From Elusimicrobiota bacterium (lineage in GTDB: Bacteria; Elusimicrobiota; Elusimicrobia; FEN-1173): 64,000 bases of DNA. How positions within the stretch are numbered: position 1 is the stretch's first letter; every line of letters starts with the position of its first letter. Positions 9,545 through 17,769 of this stretch are shown here, one piece after another. The notes beneath the pieces were generated by a model. It searched no databases. It worked only from the letters and a program-made list of their open reading frames with translations, and was not told the origin of the DNA. Where the stretch lies: the NCBI GenBank assembly GCA_016706425.1, contig JADJJR010000001.1:1-64000 (forward strand). Reading direction: 5' to 3'. The translations under genes were made by a program, and so were the position numbers.

Positions 9545-10528
9545 TTATGGCTCCTTAATCCAAATTGGGCAATCCTTCCAGTTGGCGGGAAATCCCATTT
9601 CAGCAAGTGGAATGTCGGGATACCGTGCCATCAAATCCTTTAAGCGATCGGCCCACCGGCTTTGTGGGGCTATCCTTTTGAGCAAGAACATTAAGATCGT
9701 TAATACCCCAAATATTTTGTCGTTGGCGACAGCAACAGGAACATGCCATTCCGACCCGTGCTTTTTGTGCGGGATGAAAGGGCGGATGGCCAAGGTGCGG
9801 TTCCAGAGCCGTGAATGATGCGCGCAGATATTGCGAACGTAGTTAAGCGTCAACAACCAGCTTTCCATGACGGGAGAGATAACGCCAAAGACTCCCGCCA
9901 AGGTCTTCTTGTCCTCTCGTGGTAAACGTTGAAACATGGAAAGCACGTTCCCCAAGGTCATGATTTCCACCGCCATCCAAACAGGCAAATTTGCCTCGGA
10001 TGAATAACGACTGAAAAAGTGCCGGACGAATTCTTCTTTGCTTTCAGATGCTATTTTTCTAAGGCGGAGAACAAATTCGTCATGGGAGTCCATTAAGCCC
10101 TTCCGATTAGCCAGCGCGCAAGGAAGGATATTTCGGAGGAACCGCTTAGCATGGAACTTTGCTACCGATAAGATGTTCGTGTTTGGCGAGAAGGTTGCAC
10201 GATCCAGATAGCCAAAGGCCCCGTGTTTGCTGGCATGGAGTTCCGCCATCCGGGTGCGAAAAGCGACCTCCACCCGCTCCACGGCGTCCATGACCAACAA
10301 GCGGAGTTGGCGGTCGAATGTGTATCGATTCCAGACCAGGTCTAGGGTGGTACCGGGCCGCAAAGTCTCATCGGTTTGCCTGAAGGGAATCCAATACGCG
10401 CTTAGGCGGTAATAGTTGACCACCCGAAGCTTTTCGATCAGGTCCTGTCTGTTCTGGACGCCAAGTCCCCGCTGAATGAGTAGGTCGGCTTGTTTTTCGA
10501 AGGTGAGAGGGGGTTTGGAATATTTCAA
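9545..10528 (-). CDS. Abi_2/AbiF-type HEPN abortive-infection protein
   Basis: Predicted 327-residue Abi_2 (AbiD/AbiF) family protein. The N-terminal PLTFEKQADLLIQRGL and LRVVNYYRLSAYWIPF blocks are typical. A HEPN RNase motif R-x4-H is visible as NYVRNICAHHSRLWNR near residue 235. Family members act as RNA-targeting toxins in abortive infection. The start is TTG 10528 with an AGGGGG site just upstream, directly after the terminator-like hairpin of the preceding RNA. One base separates it from mod, so it is built into a type III restriction operon. Confidence 0.9.
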   Translation of the reverse strand: MKYSKPPLTFEKQADLLIQRGLGVQNRQDLIEKLRVVNYYRLSAYWIPFRQTDETLRPGTTLDLVWNRYTFDRQLRLLVMDAVERVEVAFRTRMAELHASKHGAFGYLDRATFSPNTNILSVAKFHAKRFLRNILPCALANRKGLMDSHDEFVLRLRKIASESKEEFVRHFFSRYSSEANLPVWMAVEIMTLGNVLSMFQRLPREDKKTLAGVFGVISPVMESWLLTLNYVRNICAHHSRLWNRTLAIRPFIPHKKHGSEWHVPVAVANDKIFGVLTILMFLLKRIAPQSRWADRLKDLMARYPDIPLAEMGFPANWKDCPIWIKEP

Positions 10529-10540
10529 CGAGTCCCCCTA

Positions 10541-10602
10541 AAAAAAGAAACCCGCCACAGTTGAGCTTGCCCCTTACGGGGTAGAGGCCTGGCGGGTTTG
10601 TT
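10541..10602 (-). ncRNA. abiF-like structured RNA upstream of the Abi gene
   Basis: On the minus strand a perfect 9-bp stem AAACCCGCC (10599-10591) / GGCGGGTTT (10556-10548) encloses an inner hairpin CCCC-GTAA-GGGG (10581-10570) with a GNRA-type tetraloop. A run of seven T follows at 10546-10540. A good promoter sits directly upstream. From memory, a conserved small RNA (the abiF motif) lies upstream of AbiF genes and acts as the RNA antitoxin. Position, size, GGCGGGTTT arm and terminal U-tract all fit. Its terminator ends 12 bases before the Abi start codon. Confidence 0.75.
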
Positions 10603-10608
10603 AGCCAT

Positions 10609-10636
10609 ATTATACCTGATTCCGACAGAAAAACAA
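10609..10636 (-). promoter_or_regulatory. Promoter of the abiF-like RNA
   Basis: On the minus strand a -35 TTGTTT (10636-10631), a 16-base spacer and a perfect -10 TATAAT (10614-10609). The predicted start is ~7 bases downstream, at about 10602, just before the RNA's first stem arm. Confidence 0.65.
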
Positions 10637-10673
10637 GGGTATCGGGTCCGATCAGAGAAAACAGAGAGCAGGG

Positions 10674-13577
10674 TCATTGCACTTCCCATTGGACGGTAAA
10701 GAGTGTTTGCCTATCAATCCTTTGTTGAAGCCGCTGTGAAATTTCGTCCAGCAACCGGTCTTTGGCGGTTTCGATCTCCTTAACCCCCGCGTCAAAGGCG
10801 CGCCAGGCCTCGGCCCGTTTGGATTCCATCTGCCGCAGGTTTTTCTGCAACTCCAGTTTGTCCGGCAGAGTTGGCGCCAGGCGGGCCGCCCGTTTGGCTT
10901 CTTTAATGGCCTCATCCTGTTCTTCCAACGACAATTTTAGCGCATCCCGACGGTCTTCGGCCCACTTGTCCAGCTTGTCCATTTCCGTTTCGAACCAATG
11001 CCCGTCCCGGCGGGAAATGGTTTCAAGGCGTTGTTTAATTTGGGTCGCGACCATCCCTTCAAGCGCCTTCTCCATTCCATTGGTGGATATCACCTCAAAT
11101 TCATCGCCGGGGAGATCGAATAATCTTCGGCATTGGTCGTTTTCCAGGGGCTTTCCGTCATCGGTTTGCCCGGTAAAAACAATGTGGTCCTCGGTCTCCA
11201 GGGCTGTAATCGTCAACTTGACGCAGGTCAGCCATCCCGCTTTCCCCATAAGGGGCTGGAGCGCGGCGATATTCCTTCCCCACCTGGTGTAATAAAGCTT
11301 AATTCCACCGATCCCGCCCCCTGCCTTGGCGGCCTTTTGGATAACGCGCTGAGCCAGCGGGTGCCCGACACGAAAAAGGTTCTCATCGTTCCCGCTTTTT
11401 CCCATACGGTAGGGACCGGGATGAATGGGCTCATCTGGGAATGGGTTTTTCGCGAGAGTGAAACTGTATTCCCCCTCGCTGAAGCGTGCGTAACCCGCCA
11501 GGACATGGCGGGTGAGTCGCCAGAGTTTTTCGCCAAATCTTGAAAGGGTCTCGTGGCTTTGGAGCTTAACCTTCTCGACAACCTCGTGGTCGAAATTGTT
11601 GAGCAGGTTGTCCCGAGCTTCCCGTTGCTTTTCGCCGATTTCAGATGAGAGGTCTTTTTGAAGGGAATCAAATTCCGTTTGTATTTGATCCGCCGTGCGG
11701 CATTTTTGGTATATGGCGGCGATGCGTTTTTCAAAATCCACGCCGGATTCAACGGCCCCCAACACATCATCGCTGGCGCCGAACACGCCGTTGAACAGCT
11801 TGAACTTTTCCGCGAGCAACTCATAAACCCGCCGGTCCGCGGCGTTTGATTTGTTGAGAAAGTTGACCACAACCACGTCAAATTTCTGCCCATAGCGGTG
11901 GCACCTTCCGATCCGCTGTTCGATCCGCTGAGGGTTCCACGGAAGGTCGTAATTCACCACCACGTTGCAGAATTGGAGATTGATCCCTTCCGCCGCCGCT
12001 TCGGTGGCGATCATGATGGCGGCATCGTCCCGAAAGCGTTCCACAATGGCGGCCCGCATATCCGCCGTGGGCGATCCTGTTATTCGGTCGGTCCCCGCGT
12101 GCTTCTGGAGCCACGCCTTGTATATTTCTTTTGATCGGAGATCGTTGTTTGTTCCGTTAAACAAGACCAACTTCCCTTTAAATTCTGTCCCTTCGAGGAT
12201 GTTGAAGAGATATTCCTGGGTTCGCCTCGATTCCGTGAAAATGATGGCTTTGGGTTGTAGATTGGAAGCCCCCTTTTCCCCTTGGGCTTTGGCCGCGGCT
12301 TCAAACCCCCTTCGGAGGGCTGTTAGCAATACTTCCCCCTTGGAGTTTTTGATAATGGCTTTGGCCAAATTGTGAAACTCTTTCAGTAAATCCATTTCAT
12401 TCTTTAGTTCCGCCAATTGTTCAGGACTGAGCGTTGCCTTTGCGGGCGGTTCTTCCCCGTCTTCAGACTCTTCCCATTCATCCATGAGCGCGTCAACGGT
12501 TTCGAGGTTATCTTGAATGTCATCCGGAGGGCTTTGAACCGGTTCGGCGGCCTTCGCGGCGGCTTCCAGTTTTTTGGCTAACCCTTCCAAGGTGTTTGTG
12601 ATCGCGAAGGTGGAGGAAGCCAAGAGCTTTCGCAAAATCAGCGTCATCAATTGCCGCTGGCCGGTGGGGAGGGCATAGAGCTGGGGCCTTTGCAGATAAT
12701 CCGAAACCAGGTCATAGAGCTTCTGTTCTTCGGCCGAAGGTGTGAATTCCTGAACGATGGCAAAGCGGTTGGTGTATTTCACATATTCCAGTACCTGTTT
12801 CCGCAGGGTTCGTTTGCAAATGGGTTTAATGCGTTCTTTGAGCTGGTTAAAATCCGCGCCGTCGCCAAATCGCGCATAGCGCGAACGAAAGCTTTTTAAA
12901 TCCCCAAAGGCATATTCGTCAATGATGCTCACGAGCCCATACAGTTCCAACAGGGAGTTTTGCAGGGGAGTAGCGGTCAACAGGACCTTGCGATAAGGCC
13001 CCAGACAGTTGCGAAGCGCATTAGCGATTTTGGATGTGGGCTTGTAAACGTTTCGGAGCCTATGGGCTTCGTCAACGACGACCAAGTCCCAACCCACCTG
13101 CCGGATGTAGGCCTCTTTGGTGCGGGCGAATTGGTAGGAACATAGGACGATGGGCTCTTGCAAAAATGGATTCAGATTCCCCGCCGCGATGGTTTCGTTA
13201 AAACTTCGATTTTCAAGGATGACGGTAGGCAGGTGAAATTTGTCCAACAGCTCCTGGCTCCACTGTTTTCGTAGGTTGGCCGGGAGGATGACTAGCATTC
13301 GGCGTTTTCGTTCCGCCCAAAGCTGAGAGAGCAAGAGACCCGCCTCAATTGTTTTCCCAAGCCCCACTTCGTCCGCCAAAATAGCTCCCCTGGAAAGCGG
13401 GTTCCGAAAAGCAAAAAGGGGGGGCGCCTCATTGGGGGTTGGTGTGGGCTAGGGGCCCCGGCCAAGCAAAGCAAGTTTTTCAATGCTGTCGGAAGGAAAC
13501 CTTTGAAGCAGTTCCTCCGCCAAGAGTTTCCCATGAAAAGATGTGATATTCAAACCAGATGATTTATTTTCGCTCAC
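10674..13577 (-). pseudogene. SNF2-family helicase with damaged N-terminus
   Basis: The intact part (10674-13379) encodes a SNF2/HepA-like ATPase: ADEVGLGKTIEAGLLLSQ (Walker A), VVVDEAHRLRN (motif II), LTATPLQNS (motif III), and C-terminal NLQFCNVVVNYDLPWNPQRIEQRIGRCHR (motifs V-VI, here at ~460-490). Related helicases begin ~50-60 residues earlier with a block ending FAFRNPLSRGAILADEVG. That block is readable upstream from a probable GTG start at 13577 (SENKSSGLNITSFHGKLLAEEL, then FPSDSIEKLA). It is interrupted by an in-frame TAG and compensating frame changes at about 13430-13470, next to C- and T-runs. The cause is either a disabled gene or indel errors. Its neighbours are the type III/Abi operon and a DUF1016-nuclease gene. 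Confidence 0.75.
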
Positions 13578-13591
13578 GCCTATTTCGCTCC

Positions 13592-13624
13592 AAACACCCG
13601 CCGCGCTCCACGTATCGGGTTTTT
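13592..13624 (-). promoter_or_regulatory. Hairpin with conserved 15-nt loop, copy 1
   Basis: Arms AAACACCCG (13592-13600) and CGGGTTTTT (13616-13624) pair with one mismatch around a 15-base loop containing CTCCACGT. It lies 15 bases upstream of the probable GTG start of the SNF2 helicase. Two further copies with different stems and the same loop length are at 14616 and 36898. Confidence 0.55.
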
Positions 13625-13667
13625 CATTTGCATTTCAGTCGGATTGGAACTCCCAGAGAATGCCAAC

Positions 13668-14504
13668 CTAATATATCCTCGCAAATCCTTTGTCCAGCAA
13701 CTCTTGGTTCAACATCACGCCTTCCCGGTAAATGTCGTCTTTGTCCATCGTTTCATCCAGCGAATAGAAAATGTGGCCGAGGAAGCGGCCGTTGATGTCC
13801 ACCTTGGTGGTGCGGAGCATCACGAAGGGGACGCGGGACAGTTGGTTTCGGACGTATTCGGCGGCTTCGCGGCCTTCCTCTGTGGTGATCTCCGGGCAGT
13901 CGATTCCGGCCAACCGGATCCGCTCCTTCTTTTTGATCTCAAAACCGCAATCCACATCAAGCACGATTGTGTCGCCATCCACAATATCCAGGACTGTCGC
14001 CTTGAAAACGTATGTTGCACCGGAGGGGCGGGGGAGTTGCGTCACCTTTTTCCCCTTCTTTCCCTCCCCATATCTGTCCCCCTGAACGGCCCTTAAAAGC
14101 TGGTCACGGGTCCATTCGTTATTCTCCGCCTGGACCGTATAATATTCCCGCTCTTTGGGATCTTTGATTGTTAATAGGACCCGGTAGTGCGCCCAGGCAA
14201 GAACCTCGGTCTCCGGGACGGCCTTGTATGTCTCGTGAAACTGGACACAACGGTAGAGGGTGGTCATATCAGTTTTGATGTCCTTGGCCATCCGTTGCAT
14301 GACCGACCTTGCATAACCCGCATTTTCAGTCAGTTGTTCCTGCGCGATCCTCCCCCCCATTTCCCAATAGGTTCGAAGGGCCTCCTTCGCAATAGCTCGT
14401 CGGGCTCTGTTTTTTCCTGTTTCCCAGATGGTCCGAAGATCTTTGATTAGGCGATCATAGGCGTTGGCGTTGATGGATTTGCCGACGACTTGCACGCTTT
14501 TCAT
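13668..14504 (-). CDS. DUF1016 N-terminal domain fused to a thermonuclease (SNase) domain
   Basis: Predicted 278-residue fusion. Residues ~12-125 match the DUF1016/YhcG N-terminal domain (DLRTIWETGKNRARRAI, TYWEMGGRIAQEQL, YARSVMQRMAKD, TLYRCVQFHETY). Residues ~168-278 are a staphylococcal-nuclease fold: VDGDTIVLD, RIRLAGIDCPEI, DINGRFLGHIFY and a terminal LLDKGFARIY. The equivalents of staphylococcal nuclease Arg35, Asp40, Glu43 and Arg87 are present, so it should be catalytically competent. DUF1016 proteins are usually linked to defence or nucleases. I infer a nucleic-acid-directed defence effector; the substrate is unknown. A paralogue lies at 34014-34832. It is the last gene of island 1 before recombinase unit 1. 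Confidence 0.85.
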   Translation of the reverse strand: MKSVQVVGKSINANAYDRLIKDLRTIWETGKNRARRAIAKEALRTYWEMGGRIAQEQLTENAGYARSVMQRMAKDIKTDMTTLYRCVQFHETYKAVPETEVLAWAHYRVLLTIKDPKEREYYTVQAENNEWTRDQLLRAVQGDRYGEGKKGKKVTQLPRPSGATYVFKATVLDIVDGDTIVLDVDCGFEIKKKERIRLAGIDCPEITTEEGREAAEYVRNQLSRVPFVMLRTTKVDINGRFLGHIFYSLDETMDKDDIYREGVMLNQELLDKGFARIY

Positions 14505-14615
14505 TGGCGCGGCTGTTCCTTTTTTCGATACTGCCTTTTTGACGGCACCGTAAGTCTATGAAAATCAGGGCTGATCCGGAGCCCAAAGAACGGAATTCGA
14601 CTGACTCCCAAAATC

Positions 14616-14657
14616 GCCCACAAACCCGCCATGTTCCACGTGTCGGGCTTTGTGGGC
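14616..14657 (-). promoter_or_regulatory. Hairpin with conserved 15-nt loop, copy 2
   Basis: Arms GCCCACAAACCCG (14616-14628) and CGGGCTTTGTGGGC (14644-14657) pair over 13 bp with one bulged base around the 15-base loop 14629-14643 (contains TTCCACGT). On the minus strand it is followed by GATTTT. It lies ~110 bases upstream of the DUF1016-nuclease gene, in that gene's direction. Confidence 0.6.
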
Positions 14658-14679
14658 TGAAAAGCAAAGTCAGAAACGT

Positions 14680-15512
14680 GCGCGCGCCCAACGGGGTGAA
14701 AAGGGGTTGACGTGCCGAGAAACGGAGCCGAATACACCACCACAGCCCTGGGGAGTGGCCACGCGGACGGGCGACCGGGACCAGGGAAACCGAAGCCAAC
14801 CACTCCCACTAAGCCCGTGGGCGGGGCCGCGGGCCGCGCTCCGGAGCAGGGTTGGGGCGATCAAATCGGAGCGGACAACGTTTCAGTCCCGCGGGCGACG
14901 GAGCGGAGCTGCGGCGGCGCAATGGGCCGACGCGGCGGAGCGAACAAAAAGACGACCCAACCAGAGCAAGCGGCGGGGGTTTTTCTTCCCGGGCAGCGAA
15001 TCAACCGGAGCGGATTTATGACCGAGGCGTGGGAGCCGAGGGAATGGTTGGAGGGCGCTAGCCCGGAAACCAGAACGGATTGACCGGAGCGGTCAGCGTT
15101 CAGGTCGCGGGGGCGACGGAGCGAGCTGGCCCCGCGCGCGCTTTTCGGGCGGGGCCGGCGAGCGACCAAGGGGGCGGACGATGGGGCGGCGCGCCGAGCG
15201 CCGGGGGTTTTCCCGGCGGGTGGGTTTGGGGTTTTCGGGGACGACAGCCACGGCCCGTCCTTTCGATCCCGAGGCGGCCGCCCCCGCGCCGGGGACTATG
15301 CCCCTCCGCTCGCTGTCTCTCTATCCCGTGGAGGATAAATAGAGTGGCCCCGTGTGGCGCCGCGATAGCGGTCGACGGTCAAAAAAAACGGCAGGGGCGC
15401 GGCGGAACCTGCCGCAGAGGTTGGGAGAGCATCGCACCCCCCTCTAAACACGCGTCAGTGGGGGAGGCCATTCAAGGCCTCCCCCCTCCCTTCGCAACAG
15501 GCCGTCCGATCC
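14680..15512 (-). other. GC-rich hairpin-dense block 1
   Basis: About 830 bases without a credible gene; long open frames exist on both strands but are low-complexity Arg/Pro/Gly/Ala artefacts of GC content. It starts at GCGCGCGC (14680-14687) and ends at the stop codon of the recombinase tail ORF. It holds many local inverted repeats, for example GGGGGAGGCC (15460-15469) / GGCCTCCCCC (15476-15485). It is a diverged homologue of the blocks at 17852-18568 and 36973-37686: the ~170 bases nearest the tail align closely, with the same hairpin in changed sequence. I orient it minus because it lies between the tail ORF and the minus-strand island 1. Confidence 0.55.
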
Positions 15513-15619
15513 CTACAAGGTAGGCCGCAGGTTGTATTCGCCGGTCAGTCGAAAGTGGTCCCAATAGCTATGCCCGGTGTTTGCGAAAAAGATGTCCAGG
15601 GTTGGCGGCCAGGCCATGT

Positions 15620-15625
15620 GCTCCA
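15620..15625 (-). other. Junction A: TGGAGC hexamer
   Basis: GCTCCA on the plus strand. It joins the recombinase 1 segment to tail 1 and is the exact point where this copy stops matching 17497-17743. Candidate crossover core. Confidence 0.5.
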
Positions 15626-15866
15626 CATTTTGCATTCGTTCCAACTTCAAGGAAGGGCTCGTCTCCATTTCGGGGGCGGGCCTTTCTGATTTTTGAACCG
15701 CGGAATTTGAAGCCGTCGTAACGGAAGAATCGGCGGAAGAAATCGGCTCGTTTGGGGCCGCATTTCCGACGACAGTCGCTCCGCACCGAAAGCGGACCGA
15801 GATCATCTCCTTCGAATAAAACACCTTCTCGATCCCCTGCCGAACCGCCAACGCTTTTTCGATCCC
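15620..15866 (-). repeat. 247-bp inverted repeat, left copy (recombinase 1 C-terminal segment)
   Basis: Reverse complement of 17497-17743; both are 247 bases and I found no difference when reading them against each other. The pair flanks the XRE regulator and the catalytic part of recombinase 1, so recombination between them would invert ~1.6 kb. Confidence 0.85.
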
Positions 15867-15991
15867 ACCACCGCGCGCGCAACCCCAAAGGGGTGCCCTT
15901 CCCCCTGCTTCCCCCATCCCGGCGGGCCGGGGGCCGTCGGTGCCCCACTCCGCCTCGCCCCGGCGGGGCAAGCGGGACAACATCCCGAAAA

Positions 15992-16213
15992 CTATTTCTT
16001 GGACTGCTTCGGAGATTTGCGGTCGATCAACTCGTCAATACTGACGTCCAGGACATCCGCCATTTTCACCAGCGATGACATGGCGGGGTCCTTTGTGGTT
16101 CCCTGTTCAATTTTTGTCACCACGATCATCGACACGCCCGCTTTTTCGGCGAGTCTTTGCTGAGTCAGTCCCCTGGCTTTTCGGAGCCGACGCAAGCTGT
16201 CTGATATGCCCAT
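15992..16213 (-). CDS. XRE-family helix-turn-helix regulator
   Basis: Predicted 73-residue protein, nearly all HTH_XRE domain: SLRRLRKARGLTQQRLAEKAGVSMIVVTKIEQG, then SLVKMADVLDVSIDELI. It is divergent from recombinase 1 with an 80-base shared intergenic region containing tandem TGTGTATG repeats directly in front of its start codon. I infer that it represses itself and/or the recombinase. No ribosome binding site is visible. In the parallel unit 2 this position is held by a different regulator (ribbon-helix-helix type). The 125 bases between it and the recombinase-tail copy are GC-rich, non-coding and similar to 38044-38163. Confidence 0.85.
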   Translation of the reverse strand: MGISDSLRRLRKARGLTQQRLAEKAGVSMIVVTKIEQGTTKDPAMSSLVKMADVLDVSIDELIDRKSPKQSKK

Positions 16214-16233
16214 TGTGTATGCCTATGTGTATG
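16214..16233. promoter_or_regulatory. Tandem operator-like repeats
   Basis: Two exact copies of TGTGTATG (16214-16221 and 16226-16233), 12 bases apart, with a looser third (TTTATG) further on. They sit between the divergent XRE and recombinase 1 genes and are a plausible XRE binding site. Confidence 0.45.
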
Positions 16234-16293
16234 TAGTATTGTTTATGTAGTTACTTTAAATCTTACTCGCATCTTACCGATTGGAGGCTCCCC

Positions 16294-17769
16294 ATGCAAG
16301 CCAAAAGGCCGACATTGACCCGTTGCGCGATTTACACCCGTGTTTCGACGGATCAACAGGCGGAGGTCGAGTTCAACTCCTGCGAAGCCCAAGAGGACCG
16401 CATCCGTTCTTTCATCGACAGCCAAGAGGGCTACACCGTGGCTCAAGTCTATTTGGATCCCGGCTACTCGGGGGCGAACACCAACCGCCCAGCCCTTCAG
16501 ACGCTCTTGGCCGATATCGTAGCTGGGCGCATAGATATGGTGATCACTTACAAAATCGATCGACTGACCCGCTCCCCCCGCGACTTTTATCAATTGATTG
16601 AGATTTTTGAAAAGCACGGCGTCGGGTTCATTTCCGTTACAGAGCGCTTCGACACGTCCACCCCGGCAGGACGACTGCTCCGCAATATCATGCTGACCTT
16701 TGCGCAGTTCGAGCGGGAACTGGCCTCCGAGCGCATCCGGGACAAATGCGCTCAAAGAGCGCAACGGGGGCTCACCAACGGCGGCCTTCCTCCTGTCGGC
16801 TATACGAAAGAAGGGGGTCGGCTTGAAATTGAACCAAAGCGGGCCGCCACTGTCCGCTTCATCTTTGAGAAGTACGTGGAGACCCGTTGCGCCCACCAAG
16901 TCACGATCGCCCTGCGCGACAAGTGGCACGACCGGCGACTCCCGGATTCGTTTGTCCTCCGGGTCCTAAAAAACCCCGTGGTCACCGGGAAGGTCCTCTA
17001 CAAGGGGAAACTGTATCCTGGCCAACACAAAGCCATTATTTCAGAGGAGTTGTTCAACCACGCCCAGGCAATTATGGCCGAACCGACGCGAAAATCCCGT
17101 CTGCCATCCTCGCCCTACCATGACCTGCCCTATGCCGGGCTGATTCAATGCGTGGAATGCGGGTCCACCATGAGCCCTTCGCATACCGACAAATTACGTC
17201 CAACCGGTCGGCAGCGCTATTTTTACTATCGTTGCACCAGTACTAACCACCGGGGATGGAACGCCTGCGGCACCCGTCAAATCAGCGCCGACCGATTGGA
17301 CGATATGATTTTTAGGAATTTGCTGCGCATTTCAATGGACCCGCTCCATGTAAAAAACCACATGGCCGCCCTCAAAAACGTGTTGCACAATCCCTACCCA
17401 AAGGGGATCGAACCACGCCCCCTTTCGGACGCATTGACCCCCGAAATCGCCCAAAAAAGCCTACAGGCATATGTAAAATCGTGCGCGCGCAAAACCGGGA
17501 TCGAAAAAGCGTTGGCGGTTCGGCAGGGGATCGAGAAGGTGTTTTATTCGAAGGAGATGATCTCGGTCCGCTTTCGGTGCGGAGCGACTGTCGTCGGAAA
17601 TGCGGCCCCAAACGAGCCGATTTCTTCCGCCGATTCTTCCGTTACGACGGCTTCAAATTCCGCGGTTCAAAAATCAGAAAGGCCCGCCCCCGAAATGGAG
17701 ACGAGCCCTTCCTTGAAGTTGGAACGAATGCAAAATGTGGAGCAAATTAGAGCGGCCGCCAACTTTTGA
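16294..17769 (+). CDS. Large serine recombinase 1, out-of-frame C-terminal end
   Basis: Predicted 491-residue recombinase. The resolvase domain has catalytic Ser in YTRVSTDQQ, plus YKIDRLTRSPRDFYQL and ERELASERIRDK. A recombinase domain (~160-270) follows, then a zinc ribbon (CVECGSTM, later RCTSTNHRGWNAC) and a C-terminal helix-rich part. GGAGG precedes ATG 16294. After TGGAGC (17738-17743) the frame ends with the odd peptide QIRAAANF. The DNA there is the start of tail 2, which would read KLERPPTFD in another frame. The natural in-frame partner for this recombinase is tail 1, now at 15513-15620 in inverse orientation. Such enzymes integrate or invert DNA between short att cores. The altered end may or may not affect activity. 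Confidence 0.9.
   Translation: MQAKRPTLTRCAIYTRVSTDQQAEVEFNSCEAQEDRIRSFIDSQEGYTVAQVYLDPGYSGANTNRPALQTLLADIVAGRIDMVITYKIDRLTRSPRDFYQLIEIFEKHGVGFISVTERFDTSTPAGRLLRNIMLTFAQFERELASERIRDKCAQRAQRGLTNGGLPPVGYTKEGGRLEIEPKRAATVRFIFEKYVETRCAHQVTIALRDKWHDRRLPDSFVLRVLKNPVVTGKVLYKGKLYPGQHKAIISEELFNHAQAIMAEPTRKSRLPSSPYHDLPYAGLIQCVECGSTMSPSHTDKLRPTGRQRYFYYRCTSTNHRGWNACGTRQISADRLDDMIFRNLLRISMDPLHVKNHMAALKNVLHNPYPKGIEPRPLSDALTPEIAQKSLQAYVKSCARKTGIEKALAVRQGIEKVFYSKEMISVRFRCGATVVGNAAPNEPISSADSSVTTASNSAVQKSERPAPEMETSPSLKLERMQNVEQIRAAANF
17497..17743 (+). repeat. 247-bp inverted repeat, right copy
   Basis: 3' part of recombinase 1, reverse complement of 15620-15866. Nine bases TGCGCGCGC stand 6 bases upstream of the repeat here and, on the other strand, also upstream of the left copy. 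Confidence 0.85.
17738..17743 (+). other. Junction B: TGGAGC hexamer
   Basis: Left flank is the recombinase 1 segment; right flank is tail 2, which belongs in frame to recombinase 2. It is therefore a recombinant junction between the two units. Confidence 0.5.

Larger units (their letters stand above)
15513..15866 (-). pseudogene. Inverted copy of recombinase 1 C-terminal segment plus in-frame tail 1
   Basis: On the minus strand it encodes the last ~82 residues of recombinase 1 (GIEKALAVRQGIEKVF to KLERMQNVE) with no visible difference. It passes through TGGAGC in frame into a 35-residue tail (HMAWPPTLDIFF to YNLRPTL, then stop). The recombinase catalytic half is absent. The same C-terminal end with a different, homologous tail occurs for recombinase 2 at 37687-38043. 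So this is probably the true 3' end of recombinase 1, now separated from its 5' part, or a silent cassette. Confidence 0.7.

Noticed and set aside
14650..15520. Several long overlapping open frames on both strands
   Set aside because: Translations are Arg/Pro/Gly/Ala-rich with no domain, several frames are open at once and ribosome binding sites are missing; this is the effect of very high GC. The same applies to 17.8-19.3 kb and 36.9-37.7 kb.
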